A stretch of 64,000 nucleotides of DNA from Chitinophaga sp. YR573 (lineage in GTDB: Bacteria > Bacteroidota > Bacteroidia > Chitinophagales > Chitinophagaceae). The notes under the pieces were generated by a model that worked only from the letters and a program-made list of their open reading frames with translations, was not told the DNA's origin and did not search any database. This document shows positions 18,870-27,790 of this stretch, piece by piece; position 1 is the stretch's first letter, and the number at the start of each line of letters is the position of its first letter. Position numbers and translations under genes: made by a program. The stretch lies in NCBI RefSeq assembly GCF_900110995.1, contig NZ_FOJF01000001.1, positions 4,686,803 through 4,750,802 on the forward strand, written 5' to 3'.

Positions 18870-19661
18870 ATGCGTAATAAAATAGTACCCTTTATTTTGC
18901 CTGTGATAATTTTACTGCCTCAGCTTTTGCTGGGACAGGATTCAATATCTACGACTAAGACAGATTCACTGAAGGTGTTTAACTTACACCAGGAGCCGGT
19001 AGCAAGGAAACCTTTTGGCAGGATGTTGATAATTCCGGCGGTATTAATCGGATATGGAGCGGCTACTTTCGGTATAGAAGGACTGAAGAATGTAAATACT
19101 TATCTTAATAAGCAAATATACCCGGAAACAGGCCGTAAAGCCGTTCACCTGGATAACTACCTGCTATATGTTCCTACGGTGCTGGTATACGGGTTGAATA
19201 TTGCCGGTATTAAAGGCAGGAATAACCTCGTTGACCGCAGCGCTATCCTTGTGATGTCCAATGTTATCATGACAGGAGTCGTGTATACTACTAAAAATCT
19301 TGCACATGAATGGAGGCCGGATGGATCTGATCGTTATTCATTTCCTTCAGGTCATACCGCTGCAGCCTTTGCAGCTGCTGAATTTATGAGAAGGGAGTAC
19401 CAGGACGTTTCTGTATGGTATGGGGTTGCAGGTTATGCGGTGGCTGCTACTACAGGATATCTTCGCATGTATAATAACAAACACTGGTTCAGTGATGTGG
19501 TAGCAGGTGCCGGTGTAGGGATTCTCTCTACTGATCTCGCTTATTATATTTATCCTTCCGTGAAGAGGATATTTACAAAGAAGAAAACAGATGGATTAAC
19601 GATGGTCCTGCCTACTTACCAACAGGGGGCTGTTGGAGCCAGTTTGGTACATGTTTTCTAA
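18870..19661 (+). CDS. PAP2-family phosphatase
   Basis: 263 aa, exported or membrane-anchored (signal peptide about 1-22, LLGQ-type end). The phosphatidic-acid-phosphatase-2 motifs are visible in order: KNLAHEWRPDGSD, SFPSGHTAAAFAAAEF, and YLRMYNNKHWFSDVVAG with the catalytic His and Asp. It would dephosphorylate a lipid phosphate or lipid pyrophosphate in the envelope. Its stop codon overlaps that of the convergent START-domain gene by 4 bp, with no terminator between. Confidence 0.88.
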   Translation: MRNKIVPFILPVIILLPQLLLGQDSISTTKTDSLKVFNLHQEPVARKPFGRMLIIPAVLIGYGAATFGIEGLKNVNTYLNKQIYPETGRKAVHLDNYLLYVPTVLVYGLNIAGIKGRNNLVDRSAILVMSNVIMTGVVYTTKNLAHEWRPDGSDRYSFPSGHTAAAFAAAEFMRREYQDVSVWYGVAGYAVAATTGYLRMYNNKHWFSDVVAGAGVGILSTDLAYYIYPSVKRIFTKKKTDGLTMVLPTYQQGAVGASLVHVF

Positions 19662-20296
19662 TTAACGATAAATGGTAACTGCGCATTTTTGTAAGCTGGA
19701 TTCTCTAACTGCGATCGTAGATTCTTAAACATTTTAAATGGTCCTTCTGTTGCAAACATATTTACCAACCAGGCAGGTAAAGACCCTCCGGGGTCAACGT
19801 GCAAGCTGTATTCTACTCTTATCTGACTGTTTGCCAGAGGAGTGACGACCCAGTATCCTTTGGAATTATTCACACGCACAATACCTGATTTTACCGGAAC
19901 AAAGCCTTTTACTGAGGGGCCGTCTATGGTCATTACTTTCGTAACCGGGTTCTGGGTAATTGTCAGGTGAGCAACGAAATCCCTGTTTTGTGCCGGCCAT
20001 GGTAAACTGATTTCAGAATAATAATATATTTCCGAAGGTGAAACCTGTTTCACCAATGAAGCTGATCTGGTATGATACAGCCATTCTGCTGCTGTGTTCA
20101 CATCCAGTAATACAGCGGCCAGCTGTGATAAGGTTGCATGAAACACGCATTCTACTTTCACTGCCTTTATCTTTGAATCAGGCACTGTACCGGTATATAT
20201 TTTCATATCATCTTTCTCGCTGTTCAGGTGCCACTTGATTTGTGCAGATGCAGTATTCACAGCTAAAAGAAATACTGTAATTAATATCTTATGCAT
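19658..20296 (-). CDS. Secreted START-domain lipid-binding protein
   Basis: 212 aa if started at the ATG at 20296, which begins a clean signal peptide (MHKILITVFLLAVNTASAQ). A longer reading to 20362 would overlap the histidine kinase gene. The mature part resembles the START/SRPBCC fold (WHLNSEKDDMKIYTG, EWLYHTRSASLVKQV, LPWPAQNRDFVAH, RVEYSLHVDPGGSLPAW). A role in binding a hydrophobic ligand in the periplasm is inferred from the fold. It follows the kinase gene closely and may be the third gene of that operon. Confidence 0.8.
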   Translation of the reverse strand: MHKILITVFLLAVNTASAQIKWHLNSEKDDMKIYTGTVPDSKIKAVKVECVFHATLSQLAAVLLDVNTAAEWLYHTRSASLVKQVSPSEIYYYSEISLPWPAQNRDFVAHLTITQNPVTKVMTIDGPSVKGFVPVKSGIVRVNNSKGYWVVTPLANSQIRVEYSLHVDPGGSLPAWLVNMFATEGPFKMFKNLRSQLENPAYKNAQLPFIVN

Positions 20297-20318
20297 AATA
20301 ATTTGCTGGTAAATTGAA

Positions 20319-21560
20319 TCAGAAGAGGATAGTGAACAGATGTTTGTTGTCGGTATAATCATATTCGACTATAAGTCCGGATGCTTCACATATCTGACGG
20401 ATAACAGCCAGCCCCAGGCCATTGCTGGTACTGCTGTTGGATGGATTGTAGAATCTTTGAAAGAGGTGGGTTTTGCTTAATGGTGTATTATTACCCGTAT
20501 TCCCAACAGCCAGTTTCTCTTTATCCAAAGAGATAAAGATTTCACCATTATCGTAATTATGACGGGTAGCATTGCTGAACAGGTTATTCAATAATAGTTC
20601 TACCAGTTCTTTATTTACATGCAGCGTAACGGGTTTAATATCCAGATGTGGCTGCAATAACCTGTCCTCCCACAGTTCATTAAACTGTTCTGCTTTTTTA
20701 ATTAGAAGCTGATCTATTTCAACCATTGATTTTAAAGCGAATTGTTCATTTTCGATTTTAGTCAGCAGTAGCAGTGACTGATTCATACGAGCCAGTTTAT
20801 TAAGTGCTTCTGTAGCACTCTGCAATGCTGCAAACTGGTATTCCGATAAGTTTTCTCCCTGCATGATCACTTCCATCTTAGACCTGATAATAGCCAATGG
20901 GGTTTGTAATTCATGTGAGGCATTTTCAGTAAATACCTTTAATGCATTATAATCCTGCAGGGCTTTTGCGGTACTACGTTCTAAGGTGGTATTCATGAAA
21001 TTGAATTCATCAATACCGGTAGTGGGAAATTGAAGCCGTTGCTGATTGCCTACTTTAAAATGTTGTAAGATATCCAGAGAATGATAGAACGGTTGCCATA
21101 ACCTTTTTAGTATGGTCCTGTTGATAATAAATGTGGCAATAAACATTAAGAGTATCGTACAGATGGTGATCAGGAACACGGAGTGAGTGATGATATCTGT
21201 GCCTTCCAGTGATTTACGTACCTGCACATTATACCATTTTCCGGCAGCCATGATACTAAATGAAAGTTGTCTGTAATCATCATCATCCTTAGGTATTTTT
21301 ACGATCTTGAATTTCCTGCCTTCAACAGGCTGAGTGGTTTGTTCAAGAATGATCTGCTGATCTTTTACGGTTACAGGATGTGGCATTGCATCGTTCTGAT
21401 CAACAAATTTTTTGATCTCACGTTGTTCAATCATGAGATCTTCATCCATCTGTCTTAAAAGTGTAAAATGCAGGGCAAAATAAAAGGCAACACCTGCTAA
21501 GATAAAAACCGCAATGGTGGATAACAGGTTAAAGCGGTTATATTTATCCAGTAATTTCAT
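20319..21560 (-). CDS. Sensor histidine kinase (HisKA type)
   Basis: 413 aa. Two membrane helices (about 12-32 and 128-147) bracket a roughly 95-residue periplasmic sensor domain. HisKA has the H-box ENASHELQTPLAIIRS (His216), and the catalytic domain shows the N-box LLLNNLFSNATRHN (about 320-333) and the G-box NGLGLAVI. Its start overlaps the response-regulator stop by 4 bp, so the two are one operon. The signal sensed is unknown. Confidence 0.92.
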   Translation of the reverse strand: MKLLDKYNRFNLLSTIAVFILAGVAFYFALHFTLLRQMDEDLMIEQREIKKFVDQNDAMPHPVTVKDQQIILEQTTQPVEGRKFKIVKIPKDDDDYRQLSFSIMAAGKWYNVQVRKSLEGTDIITHSVFLITICTILLMFIATFIINRTILKRLWQPFYHSLDILQHFKVGNQQRLQFPTTGIDEFNFMNTTLERSTAKALQDYNALKVFTENASHELQTPLAIIRSKMEVIMQGENLSEYQFAALQSATEALNKLARMNQSLLLLTKIENEQFALKSMVEIDQLLIKKAEQFNELWEDRLLQPHLDIKPVTLHVNKELVELLLNNLFSNATRHNYDNGEIFISLDKEKLAVGNTGNNTPLSKTHLFQRFYNPSNSSTSNGLGLAVIRQICEASGLIVEYDYTDNKHLFTILF

Positions 21561-22246
21561 TTAGGGGTAATTTGACATGACAGCTTATATCCCATGCCAT
21601 ATACAGATTTAATATAATCGGGACAGCCTGATTGTATCAGCTTTTTACGCAGGTTTTTAATATGACTGTAGATAAAGTCATAATTGCCGGCGAGATCCAT
21701 ATCATCTCCCCACAGATGTTCGGCAATAGCATTTTTGCTGATTACTTTATTTTTATTGCTGATAAAATAAAGCAACAGATCATATTCTTTACGTGTAAGG
21801 TCAATTACTTTTTCTTTGACGATAGCTGTTTTCTCATGAAGGTTTAACTGTAATTCATCAAAAGAAACAATGTTATTCCCATCAAAGGTTTTTCTTCTGA
21901 TAATAGCTGCTACACGGGCAGATAATTCTGGTAGATAAAATGGTTTGGAGAGGTAATCATCAGCGCCGGCTTTCAATCCATAGACTTTATCATCCAGGGA
22001 ATTTTTAGCAGACACTATTAATACACCATCTGTTTTATTATTATGTTTTAATTCTTTTAGAATATCAAGTCCACTTCCGCCTGGCAGGTTAATGTCCAGG
22101 ATAATGCAGGTGTAATCATACAGACATATCTTTTCGATAGCAGCATCAAATGTACCAGCCACTTCACACAGGAAATTTTCATCTGCCAGGTATTGGCAGA
22201 TACTATCTGATAACTCCCGTTCATCCTCTATGATAAGTACCTTCAT
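21557..22246 (-). CDS. OmpR/PhoB-family response regulator
   Basis: 229 aa from the ATG at 22246 (MKVLIIEDER), the normal family start; a longer frame to 22318 would extend into the divergent promoter region. The receiver has phospho-acceptor Asp51 (CIILDINLPGG) and Lys in LSKPF. The C-terminal winged helix is of OmpR type (LTRKEYDLLLYFISNKNKV, FIYSHIKNLRKKL, KSVYGMGYKL). It partners the kinase encoded downstream. An 8-bp inverted repeat lies just upstream between this gene and a divergent lipoprotein gene. Confidence 0.93.
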   Translation of the reverse strand: MKVLIIEDERELSDSICQYLADENFLCEVAGTFDAAIEKICLYDYTCIILDINLPGGSGLDILKELKHNNKTDGVLIVSAKNSLDDKVYGLKAGADDYLSKPFYLPELSARVAAIIRRKTFDGNNIVSFDELQLNLHEKTAIVKEKVIDLTRKEYDLLLYFISNKNKVISKNAIAEHLWGDDMDLAGNYDFIYSHIKNLRKKLIQSGCPDYIKSVYGMGYKLSCQITPK

Positions 22247-22252
22247 GATTTG

Positions 22253-22292
22253 CAAACCTATTAATAGAATCTGAAGTAATTCTGTAGGTTTG
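22253..22292. promoter_or_regulatory. Inverted repeat CAAACCTA/TAGGTTTG between regulator and lipoprotein
   Basis: Perfect 8-bp arms at 22253-22260 and 22285-22292, 32 bp centre to centre, in the divergent promoter region. Binding by the adjacent OmpR-type regulator is only a suggestion. Confidence 0.35.
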
Positions 22293-22335
22293 ATTAAGAT
22301 TTTTGTAAACTTGTGCAAAATAAGTTCGTAAAAAC

Positions 22336-22863
22336 ATGAAAAGAATTAAAATTGCCAGTTTGTTAGTATTATGCTGGTCACTTTTGTTAGCAGCATGTAA
22401 TACAGCCACTCCAGAAAATTATTTTGACAGAGCAGTATTAAACACCAATCTTTTTAATGATTTCGCAAGTGAGCAGTTTACCAGGATGCTGGCAGCCTAT
22501 AGTAAGAAATACGAAGGTGTAAAGCAACAGGATGTTTCTGCTACGAAAATGGTTGAAATGAAGGTGATGTCTATTGAGAATGCGCTGCAGACTGTGAAAG
22601 CATTAAAAGAGACGGAAGAGACTAAAGATATGCTGCAGACTTCCATTGCTTTACATGAATATGTACTACCGGTTTACAGGAATGAGTATAAGGACCTGGC
22701 AAAATTGTTTGATAGCGGCGCTTCGGAAGAAGAAATAGCTGCAAAAGTACAGGAGATAGATACCAAATATGGTAAACGATTTGAAGAGTTGCAGGAGAAG
22801 TTAACAACGCTGGGTAAAGTTTATGCAAAGGCACATAATATTAATGTCACCTGGGGGCATTAG
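22336..22863 (+). CDS. Hypothetical helical lipoprotein
   Basis: 175 aa with a lipoprotein signal (LLLAACNT, Cys21). The mature part is rich in charged helices and probably coiled coil (EEEIAAKVQEIDTKYGKRFEELQEKL). Family not recognised. It is transcribed divergently from a two-component regulator and could belong to its regulon. Confidence 0.75.
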   Translation: MKRIKIASLLVLCWSLLLAACNTATPENYFDRAVLNTNLFNDFASEQFTRMLAAYSKKYEGVKQQDVSATKMVEMKVMSIENALQTVKALKETEETKDMLQTSIALHEYVLPVYRNEYKDLAKLFDSGASEEEIAAKVQEIDTKYGKRFEELQEKLTTLGKVYAKAHNINVTWGH

Positions 22864-22883
22864 ATTAAAAGAAGATAAAAATG

Positions 22884-22915
22884 GGAGAAGCTGCCTTATA
22901 AAAGACAACTTCTCC
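22884..22915 (-). terminator. Terminator of the amine oxidase gene
   Basis: 14-bp stem (22884-22897 with 22902-22915). On the minus strand the two imperfect positions become G.U pairs and a TTTTT run follows, so it works best for the flavoprotein gene. Confidence 0.7.
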
Positions 22916-22924
22916 TTTGACAGA

Positions 22925-24586
22925 TCAACTATGCTCCATTTCTGCTACTGGTAATGTTTTCTTTCCTGCATTGACCGGTTTGTTTAAGAAACTGGCCAGC
23001 ATGATATCTGCTGTTTGCAAAGTGCCTTCTACCCATCCCTGCGCATCAGAATAGGCTTCACCACAAATATATAGCGGGCAATCAGCTATGGGATGTACGA
23101 TCTGATCTCTTACTTCCCAGCTTTTAACACCGATGTTCCAGCTATTCCATCCACCACCGTATGGATCTTCCCCCCAGTCGCGGAATGCGGCGCTTCTTAC
23201 TATAGGTGTATAATCCAGGTCATGCATTTGTCTTAGCTGACGGGCTATTTCAATCACCATACGTCTTGGTGCTTTATATTGGTCCCAGGTTTGGTTAAGG
23301 CCACCATCAACTGCTTTGATTTCATTATCATCTTCTCCTATAAACGGATCATTCAGTACAGCATGAGAACGTCCTTCCTGCCAGCCTAGTTTACGCTGAG
23401 GTCTTAATCCATCCCAGAAACCGACGTTGTTCCCATCGTCATAACTGGCAAGCAGCATAGACCGTCCTCTTATGGAAGGAGTGCCATCGCTTTTAGGCCA
23501 GTAATAAGTTTGGCGTACAGGAAGATCTGTTACTGAACGGCCGGATTCAACAGGAACAAAATTGCCGTCAGCATCAGTATATCCTGATATTCTCCACCAT
23601 GGACTGCCATAAGTGGTGAATAATTTAAATAAAGGGCGGGGTGTAACAGTGCTGATCAGTGGTTGTATTTCCTGTAATTTGGGACTGTGTGGTGATAACA
23701 GGTCCAATGCGCGGCGTGGCATCGCCAGGATCAGTTTCCCGGTACTGATGATTTCACCTTCGTTAAGGGCTAACTCAAAATGATCATTCATCCACTCAAA
23801 GCCCCGCAGTTGCTGGTTCAGGCGTATATCTCCACCACCGGTTTCGAACAGATTGGCCAGTGTGATCGGCACCTGTTGAAATCCGTTGGTAAAACCTTTA
23901 TAGTGGGGGGAGATGCCGAAATCAGATAAGTACCAGGGAATGGCATCTGCAGCGTTCCAGTTAAGTACTGTAGAGTCATATCCACCAGCATCCATACTGA
24001 ATTGGTATCCTTCACTGCTGATCACACGATAGAGCAAATTCCAGAAACCACATTTGTACAACGGGAGACCATCAAAGGTGGCATTTTTTGTCATTTCCCG
24101 GCGCTCTTCATCTGTCAGAGAGATATCTGTGATACCAGGAACAATTTGTTCTATGGCATTTACAATGATAGTACCCGGCCCGTCTCCTTTTTCAAGAAAA
24201 GAGAGGTTATAAGGTACTTTGTCCGGATGAGTTGCAAAATCAGACAGGCGGAGGAATACACCACGCAGAAAAGCGATATTCTGTGGCTCATCTACCGGGA
24301 AATCATACAGGGTAATCTGTTCATCAGCTGGTAGTAGTGTGTTGAGTTCGGCAATCAGGTCTACGATCAGTTTCTGATTGTTTTCCAGTATACGCATTCC
24401 TCCCAGTTCAGCCACCATATCAGTAATATGTGGTGGTTTAACAGAAAGTAACCGTCCACCGATGTGATCGCTGCCCTCAAATACAACGATCTTCTTTCCC
24501 GGGAATTCTTTTTGCAGTTTCCAGGCGCTGTATACGCCTGAAATGCCGCCGCCAACTATGGCGATGTCGATTTGTTCGTTTGACAT
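22925..24586 (-). CDS. FAD-dependent amine oxidase family protein
   Basis: 553 aa. N-terminal Rossmann dinucleotide-binding motif DIAIVGGGISG (about 7-17) with the ribose-binding Glu in VVFEGSDHIGGR. The C-terminal FAD motif YICGEAYSDAQGWVEGTLQTA is near the end. The architecture matches flavin monoamine/L-amino-acid oxidases; the amine substrate cannot be read. No signal peptide, so cytoplasmic. A 37-codon ORF ends 11 nt upstream of its start in the same direction. Confidence 0.88.
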   Translation of the reverse strand: MSNEQIDIAIVGGGISGVYSAWKLQKEFPGKKIVVFEGSDHIGGRLLSVKPPHITDMVAELGGMRILENNQKLIVDLIAELNTLLPADEQITLYDFPVDEPQNIAFLRGVFLRLSDFATHPDKVPYNLSFLEKGDGPGTIIVNAIEQIVPGITDISLTDEERREMTKNATFDGLPLYKCGFWNLLYRVISSEGYQFSMDAGGYDSTVLNWNAADAIPWYLSDFGISPHYKGFTNGFQQVPITLANLFETGGGDIRLNQQLRGFEWMNDHFELALNEGEIISTGKLILAMPRRALDLLSPHSPKLQEIQPLISTVTPRPLFKLFTTYGSPWWRISGYTDADGNFVPVESGRSVTDLPVRQTYYWPKSDGTPSIRGRSMLLASYDDGNNVGFWDGLRPQRKLGWQEGRSHAVLNDPFIGEDDNEIKAVDGGLNQTWDQYKAPRRMVIEIARQLRQMHDLDYTPIVRSAAFRDWGEDPYGGGWNSWNIGVKSWEVRDQIVHPIADCPLYICGEAYSDAQGWVEGTLQTADIMLASFLNKPVNAGKKTLPVAEMEHS

Positions 24587-24597
24587 AAAAAATGGTT

Positions 24598-24711
24598 TTA
24601 GAAAATTGAAGGCGTGTTAGATACTATATTGAGCTGATTCGTTTCTGGTGAGTAATCAAATAGATGATCCCGCGTCCAGCGTGTAGGGCTGGCAAGCCGT
24701 TTATTTTTCAT
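24598..24711 (-). CDS. Possible 37-aa peptide ahead of the amine oxidase
   Basis: Short ORF reading MKNKRLASPTRWTRDHLF and ending SNTPSIF. Its composition is protein-like, it starts with ATG, and its stop lies 11 nt before the oxidase start, so the two could be coupled. No family recognised. It could equally be chance. Confidence 0.35.
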   Translation of the reverse strand: MKNKRLASPTRWTRDHLFDYSPETNQLNIVSNTPSIF

Positions 24712-24965
24712 AAACTATTGGAATTTTGGTTTTTAAAGGATATTTCTTTGAATGTTATTTTGAGGTTGAAAAAGTACTTCTTAATGTATTCGTTGTTCTA
24801 ACTAAACAGGTTGTTATTCCTGATTGTTTAAAATCTTTTCAGAAAAAGCGTTTTTGCTACAATAGATTTTTGTAAAAAAAGATATTAAATATGAAAAAGT
24901 AATGTAATATCTTGCAATATTATGATGTCTCTCTACTGAGATAATCCCTGTAAAATATAAGCACT

Positions 24966-25760
24966 ATGAAATTCGCAGATTTTCTCAGAAGCCAGCTTAC
25001 TGATATCGTTGATTATTATCAGCAATATCTACGGCGGACTATCGGTACAACTATCATATTTACAGCCATCTGTTTTGTAATAGCTGCTCTTCTTCTCCAT
25101 TTCAATGAATTTTCAGGTAGGGCAGGAAAAAATCAGATCAGTTTACTTAATTACTTTTTCCTGTCTTATAATACAGGAGAGGTGTATAGCATTATTGATC
25201 TTACAAAAGATGTATTTATATTTTTTGTGGCATTATTCTCTATAGGATTTGCCCGTTTGGAAAAAGAAGGAATACCGGCAGAGCTTACTTTCAGTCAGTT
25301 CACGCGTAAGATAAATGTAAAGGATATTATGGTGCTGGCTGGTATACTCATTCTCTCTGCTATCATAGACTATACACTTTTTAAAATGGGGGTTTATTCT
25401 GCAGGTCATATCCGTAACAGATCTGTTGACAAATATATACATGGGACTATCTTTCAGCTCAGGATTTATATACCATTAATATTATTTTCATTAGGTGTAT
25501 ATGTGTTAAGAACATCAGAAAAAGTAAAGCTGAAGGTGAGAAACATCTTATTCCTTTATATCTCCCTCTGGTTATTTAATGAATTTGCTTATGAGCTTTT
25601 CATGTGGTGCCGTTATCATGTTTTTGCATTGGTGTTAATGCCGTTTGATAAGTCGGATAGTTATTATTTATTAGAAAGTGTTCCTGGTATTGTGCTGATA
25701 ACGTTTTTCTTTTTAGGTTATCATGCAACGTTAACAAAGGCAACATCAACAGAAGTATAA
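24966..25760 (+). CDS. Hypothetical six-helix membrane protein
   Basis: 264 aa with about six hydrophobic helices (TTIIFTAICFVIAALLLHF, DVFIFFVALFSIGFARL, MVLAGILILSAIIDYTLF, YIPLILFSLGVYVL, ILFLYISLWLFNEFAYELF, GIVLITFFFLGYHATL). No catalytic motif seen and no family assigned. The 254 bp between it and the 37-codon ORF hold no recognisable feature. Confidence 0.65.
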   Translation: MKFADFLRSQLTDIVDYYQQYLRRTIGTTIIFTAICFVIAALLLHFNEFSGRAGKNQISLLNYFFLSYNTGEVYSIIDLTKDVFIFFVALFSIGFARLEKEGIPAELTFSQFTRKINVKDIMVLAGILILSAIIDYTLFKMGVYSAGHIRNRSVDKYIHGTIFQLRIYIPLILFSLGVYVLRTSEKVKLKVRNILFLYISLWLFNEFAYELFMWCRYHVFALVLMPFDKSDSYYLLESVPGIVLITFFFLGYHATLTKATSTEV

Positions 25761-25862
25761 ACAATATGAAAAGAATTGTAGTCATAACTTTTCCTTTAAT
25801 AGGGATACACAAGACATCATTGCCCGTATCCATCTTCTCTTTGTATTTCGTAACTTCGCTCC

Positions 25863-26762
25863 ATGGGCAAAGTAGAGACATTACAGGAATTCTATCAGAG
25901 GAAACACGATTTCATTCCTGATAACCTTCACAAGGATATCGGGCATTTTAATGTATTTAAGTTAGTGCCTTTTGAAGGTAATAACACTAAGCCTGTTCCT
26001 TACAAAAAGCGTGATTACTTTAAAATAACCTTACTGGTAGGCGAAAGCACTATTGAATACGCCGATAAGGTTATTCAACTGCAAAAGCAGGCATTAGTAT
26101 TCTCCAATCCCCAGATTCCTTACCGTTGGGAACATACCGATAGTATTCACCATGGCTATTTCTGCATATTTGACCAGGCATTCTTTCACCAGTACGGCTC
26201 TCTTAATCAGTATTCACTGTTTCACCCTGATGGTAACCACGTATTTGAATTAACTGATGAACAGGTAACATTCCTCAGCAGTATGTATGAGCGTATGTTT
26301 GAAGAACTTAATTCAGACTACATTCATAAGTACGATCTGTTAAGAACCATTGTATACGAACTGGTGCATTTTGCAATGAAAACCCAGCCTTCTGATCAGT
26401 TGGCAAAACAACCACTCAACGCTTCCCACCGCATTTCCACTTTGTTTTTAGAATTGCTGGAACGTCAGTTCCCCATTGATGATATACACCAGACCCTCAG
26501 CCTTCGTTCAGCTTCCGATTATGCTGAAAAATTAAATGTACACGTCAATCATTTGAACAGGGCTATCAAAGACGCAACCAGTAAAACCACTTCACAAATC
26601 ATTATAGAACGGGTATTACAGGAAGCAAAAATCCTGTTGAAACAAACAGCCTGGACGGTATCAGAAATAGCTTACGCTTTAGGTTTTAAGGAAGTAACCC
26701 ACTTTAACCACTTCTTTAAGAAACATATGCAGCTAAGTCCGGTTAAATTCCGGAATGTTTGA
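25863..26762 (+). CDS. AraC-family transcriptional regulator
   Basis: 299 aa. An N-terminal cupin-like sensor region (about 30-130: VFKLVPFEGN, RRDYFKITLL-like segment, ALVFSNPQIPYRW) and a C-terminal double helix-turn-helix (about 200-299, SEIAYALGFKEVTHFNHFFK, LSPVKFRN). It is followed by an NAD(P)-binding protein gene that it probably controls. A truncated paralogue (27413-27727) lies 650 bp downstream. Confidence 0.92.
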   Translation: MGKVETLQEFYQRKHDFIPDNLHKDIGHFNVFKLVPFEGNNTKPVPYKKRDYFKITLLVGESTIEYADKVIQLQKQALVFSNPQIPYRWEHTDSIHHGYFCIFDQAFFHQYGSLNQYSLFHPDGNHVFELTDEQVTFLSSMYERMFEELNSDYIHKYDLLRTIVYELVHFAMKTQPSDQLAKQPLNASHRISTLFLELLERQFPIDDIHQTLSLRSASDYAEKLNVHVNHLNRAIKDATSKTTSQIIIERVLQEAKILLKQTAWTVSEIAYALGFKEVTHFNHFFKKHMQLSPVKFRNV

Positions 26763-26813
26763 TTTTCGTATACTATTGTTTCTTTTTCGTTATCCTGCCG
26801 AACAAACCTCCTC

Positions 26814-26821
26814 TAACTTTG
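26814..26821 (+). promoter_or_regulatory. TAnnTTTG -7 element before the NAD(P)-binding gene
   Basis: TAACTTTG, 28 nt before the start at 26850, showing that this gene has its own promoter downstream of the AraC gene. Confidence 0.55.
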
Positions 26822-26849
26822 TATCCGTAATTAAACATGACGGATTATT

Positions 26850-27413
26850 ATGCAGAACGTATTAATAATAGGTGCAGGCGGTGGCATTGCACAGATAGTA
26901 ACAGCGTTATTGTTAAAGGAGAAGAATATCAACCTTACTTTATTTGCCCGTAATACAAGCAGATTAAATCCCCAATGCAGAATTATTGAAGGGGATGTTT
27001 TTGATATGAGTGTACTCAAAACAGCGGTGCAGGGGCAGGATATTGTATATGTCAATCTTGCCGGGGAGCTGGAACAAATGGCTAAGAACATTGTGAGCGC
27101 TATGCGAGAGGCGGATGTTAAAAAAATCATCTTCATCAGTTCTATAGATATCTATAATGTTCCTTTAAGGTCCGTGTTAAAGCCATACAGGAAAGCTGCC
27201 GATGTCATAGAGGCATCAGGTCTGGAATATACCATTTTAAGGCCCACCTGGTTTAGTAATACCGATGAAGTAGATTACGAAACTACGCAAAAAGGAACAC
27301 CCGAAAAAGGATCAGTCATTTCAAGGAAAAGCCTGGCTACACTCATTACTGAAATTATTAAATCGCCAGAGAAATTCAAGAACCAGAACTTAGGGGTTAA
27401 TAAACCGGAATAA
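26850..27413 (+). CDS. NAD(P)H-binding atypical SDR protein, probably shortened
   Basis: 187 aa. N-terminal Rossmann motif VLIIGAGGGIAQ (about 4-15), then KKIIFISSIDIYNVP and YRKAADVIEASGLEYTILRP, which place it with atypical short-chain dehydrogenase/NmrA-like proteins. From memory of the family, related proteins are about 210-220 aa and carry roughly 20 more residues between the SSIDIY strand and the PYRKAAD helix, so an internal in-frame loss is possible. Its stop overlaps the next start by one base (taATG). Confidence 0.75.
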   Translation: MQNVLIIGAGGGIAQIVTALLLKEKNINLTLFARNTSRLNPQCRIIEGDVFDMSVLKTAVQGQDIVYVNLAGELEQMAKNIVSAMREADVKKIIFISSIDIYNVPLRSVLKPYRKAADVIEASGLEYTILRPTWFSNTDEVDYETTQKGTPEKGSVISRKSLATLITEIIKSPEKFKNQNLGVNKPE

Positions 27414-27727
27414 TGAGCAAAATAGAAACGCTGGAGGATTTTTATCAGCGAAGATACGATTGGATGCCTGACAACATTCGTAAGGAGATAGGGCATTTCA
27501 ATGTATTTAAGTTAGAGCCATACGTGGGTGAAAATGCGAAACCTGTTCCGTATACAAAACGGGATTATTTTAAAATCACTTTATTGATTGGCGAAAGTAA
27601 AATTGAATATGCTGATAAGATCATTGAGTTAAAAGGACAGGCATTGGGTTTTAATGAACCCACCCATTTCAACAATTTCTTTAAAAAGAACGTACAGTTA
27701 AGCCCTCTTAAATTTCGAAATCTTTAA
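27413..27727 (+). pseudogene. Internally deleted AraC-family regulator
   Basis: A 104-aa frame that aligns without gaps to residues 1-76 and then 272-299 of the AraC protein at 25863-26762. A precise 195-codon block is missing: most of the cupin and nearly all of the DNA-binding domain. The join falls at similar short sequences (CAGGCATTgGGTTTT here, gcATTAG and gCTTTAGGTTTT in the intact copy). It retains the sensor start and only the last recognition-helix fragment, so it cannot bind DNA like a normal AraC protein. Confidence 0.88.
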
Positions 27728-27730
27728 ACA

Positions 27731-27787
27731 ATGAGTAATACTAAGCATGCAAAAGCCTTCGGCACAGCAGTAGCCCAGAGTGGTTGA
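27731..27787 (+). pseudogene. Possible 5' remnant of an alcohol dehydrogenase gene
   Basis: An 18-codon frame, MSNTKHAKAFGTAVAQSG, then TGA. It resembles the N-terminus of zinc alcohol dehydrogenases and abuts the convergent acyltransferase gene. Too short to be certain. Confidence 0.25.
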
Positions 27788-27790
27788 ACA

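Noticed and set aside
25600..25881. 93-aa minus-strand frame with a hydrophobic stretch
   Set aside because: Overlaps the ends of two well supported plus-strand genes; a shadow.
25766..25921. 51-codon frame starting MKRIVVITFPLIG between the membrane protein and AraC genes
   Set aside because: It runs into the AraC coding region in another frame and has no independent support.
26763..26790. TTTTCGT repeated 21 bp apart before the NAD(P)-binding gene as an AraC site
   Set aside because: Only seven bases match and the distance to the -7 element differs from the two convincing AraC sites.
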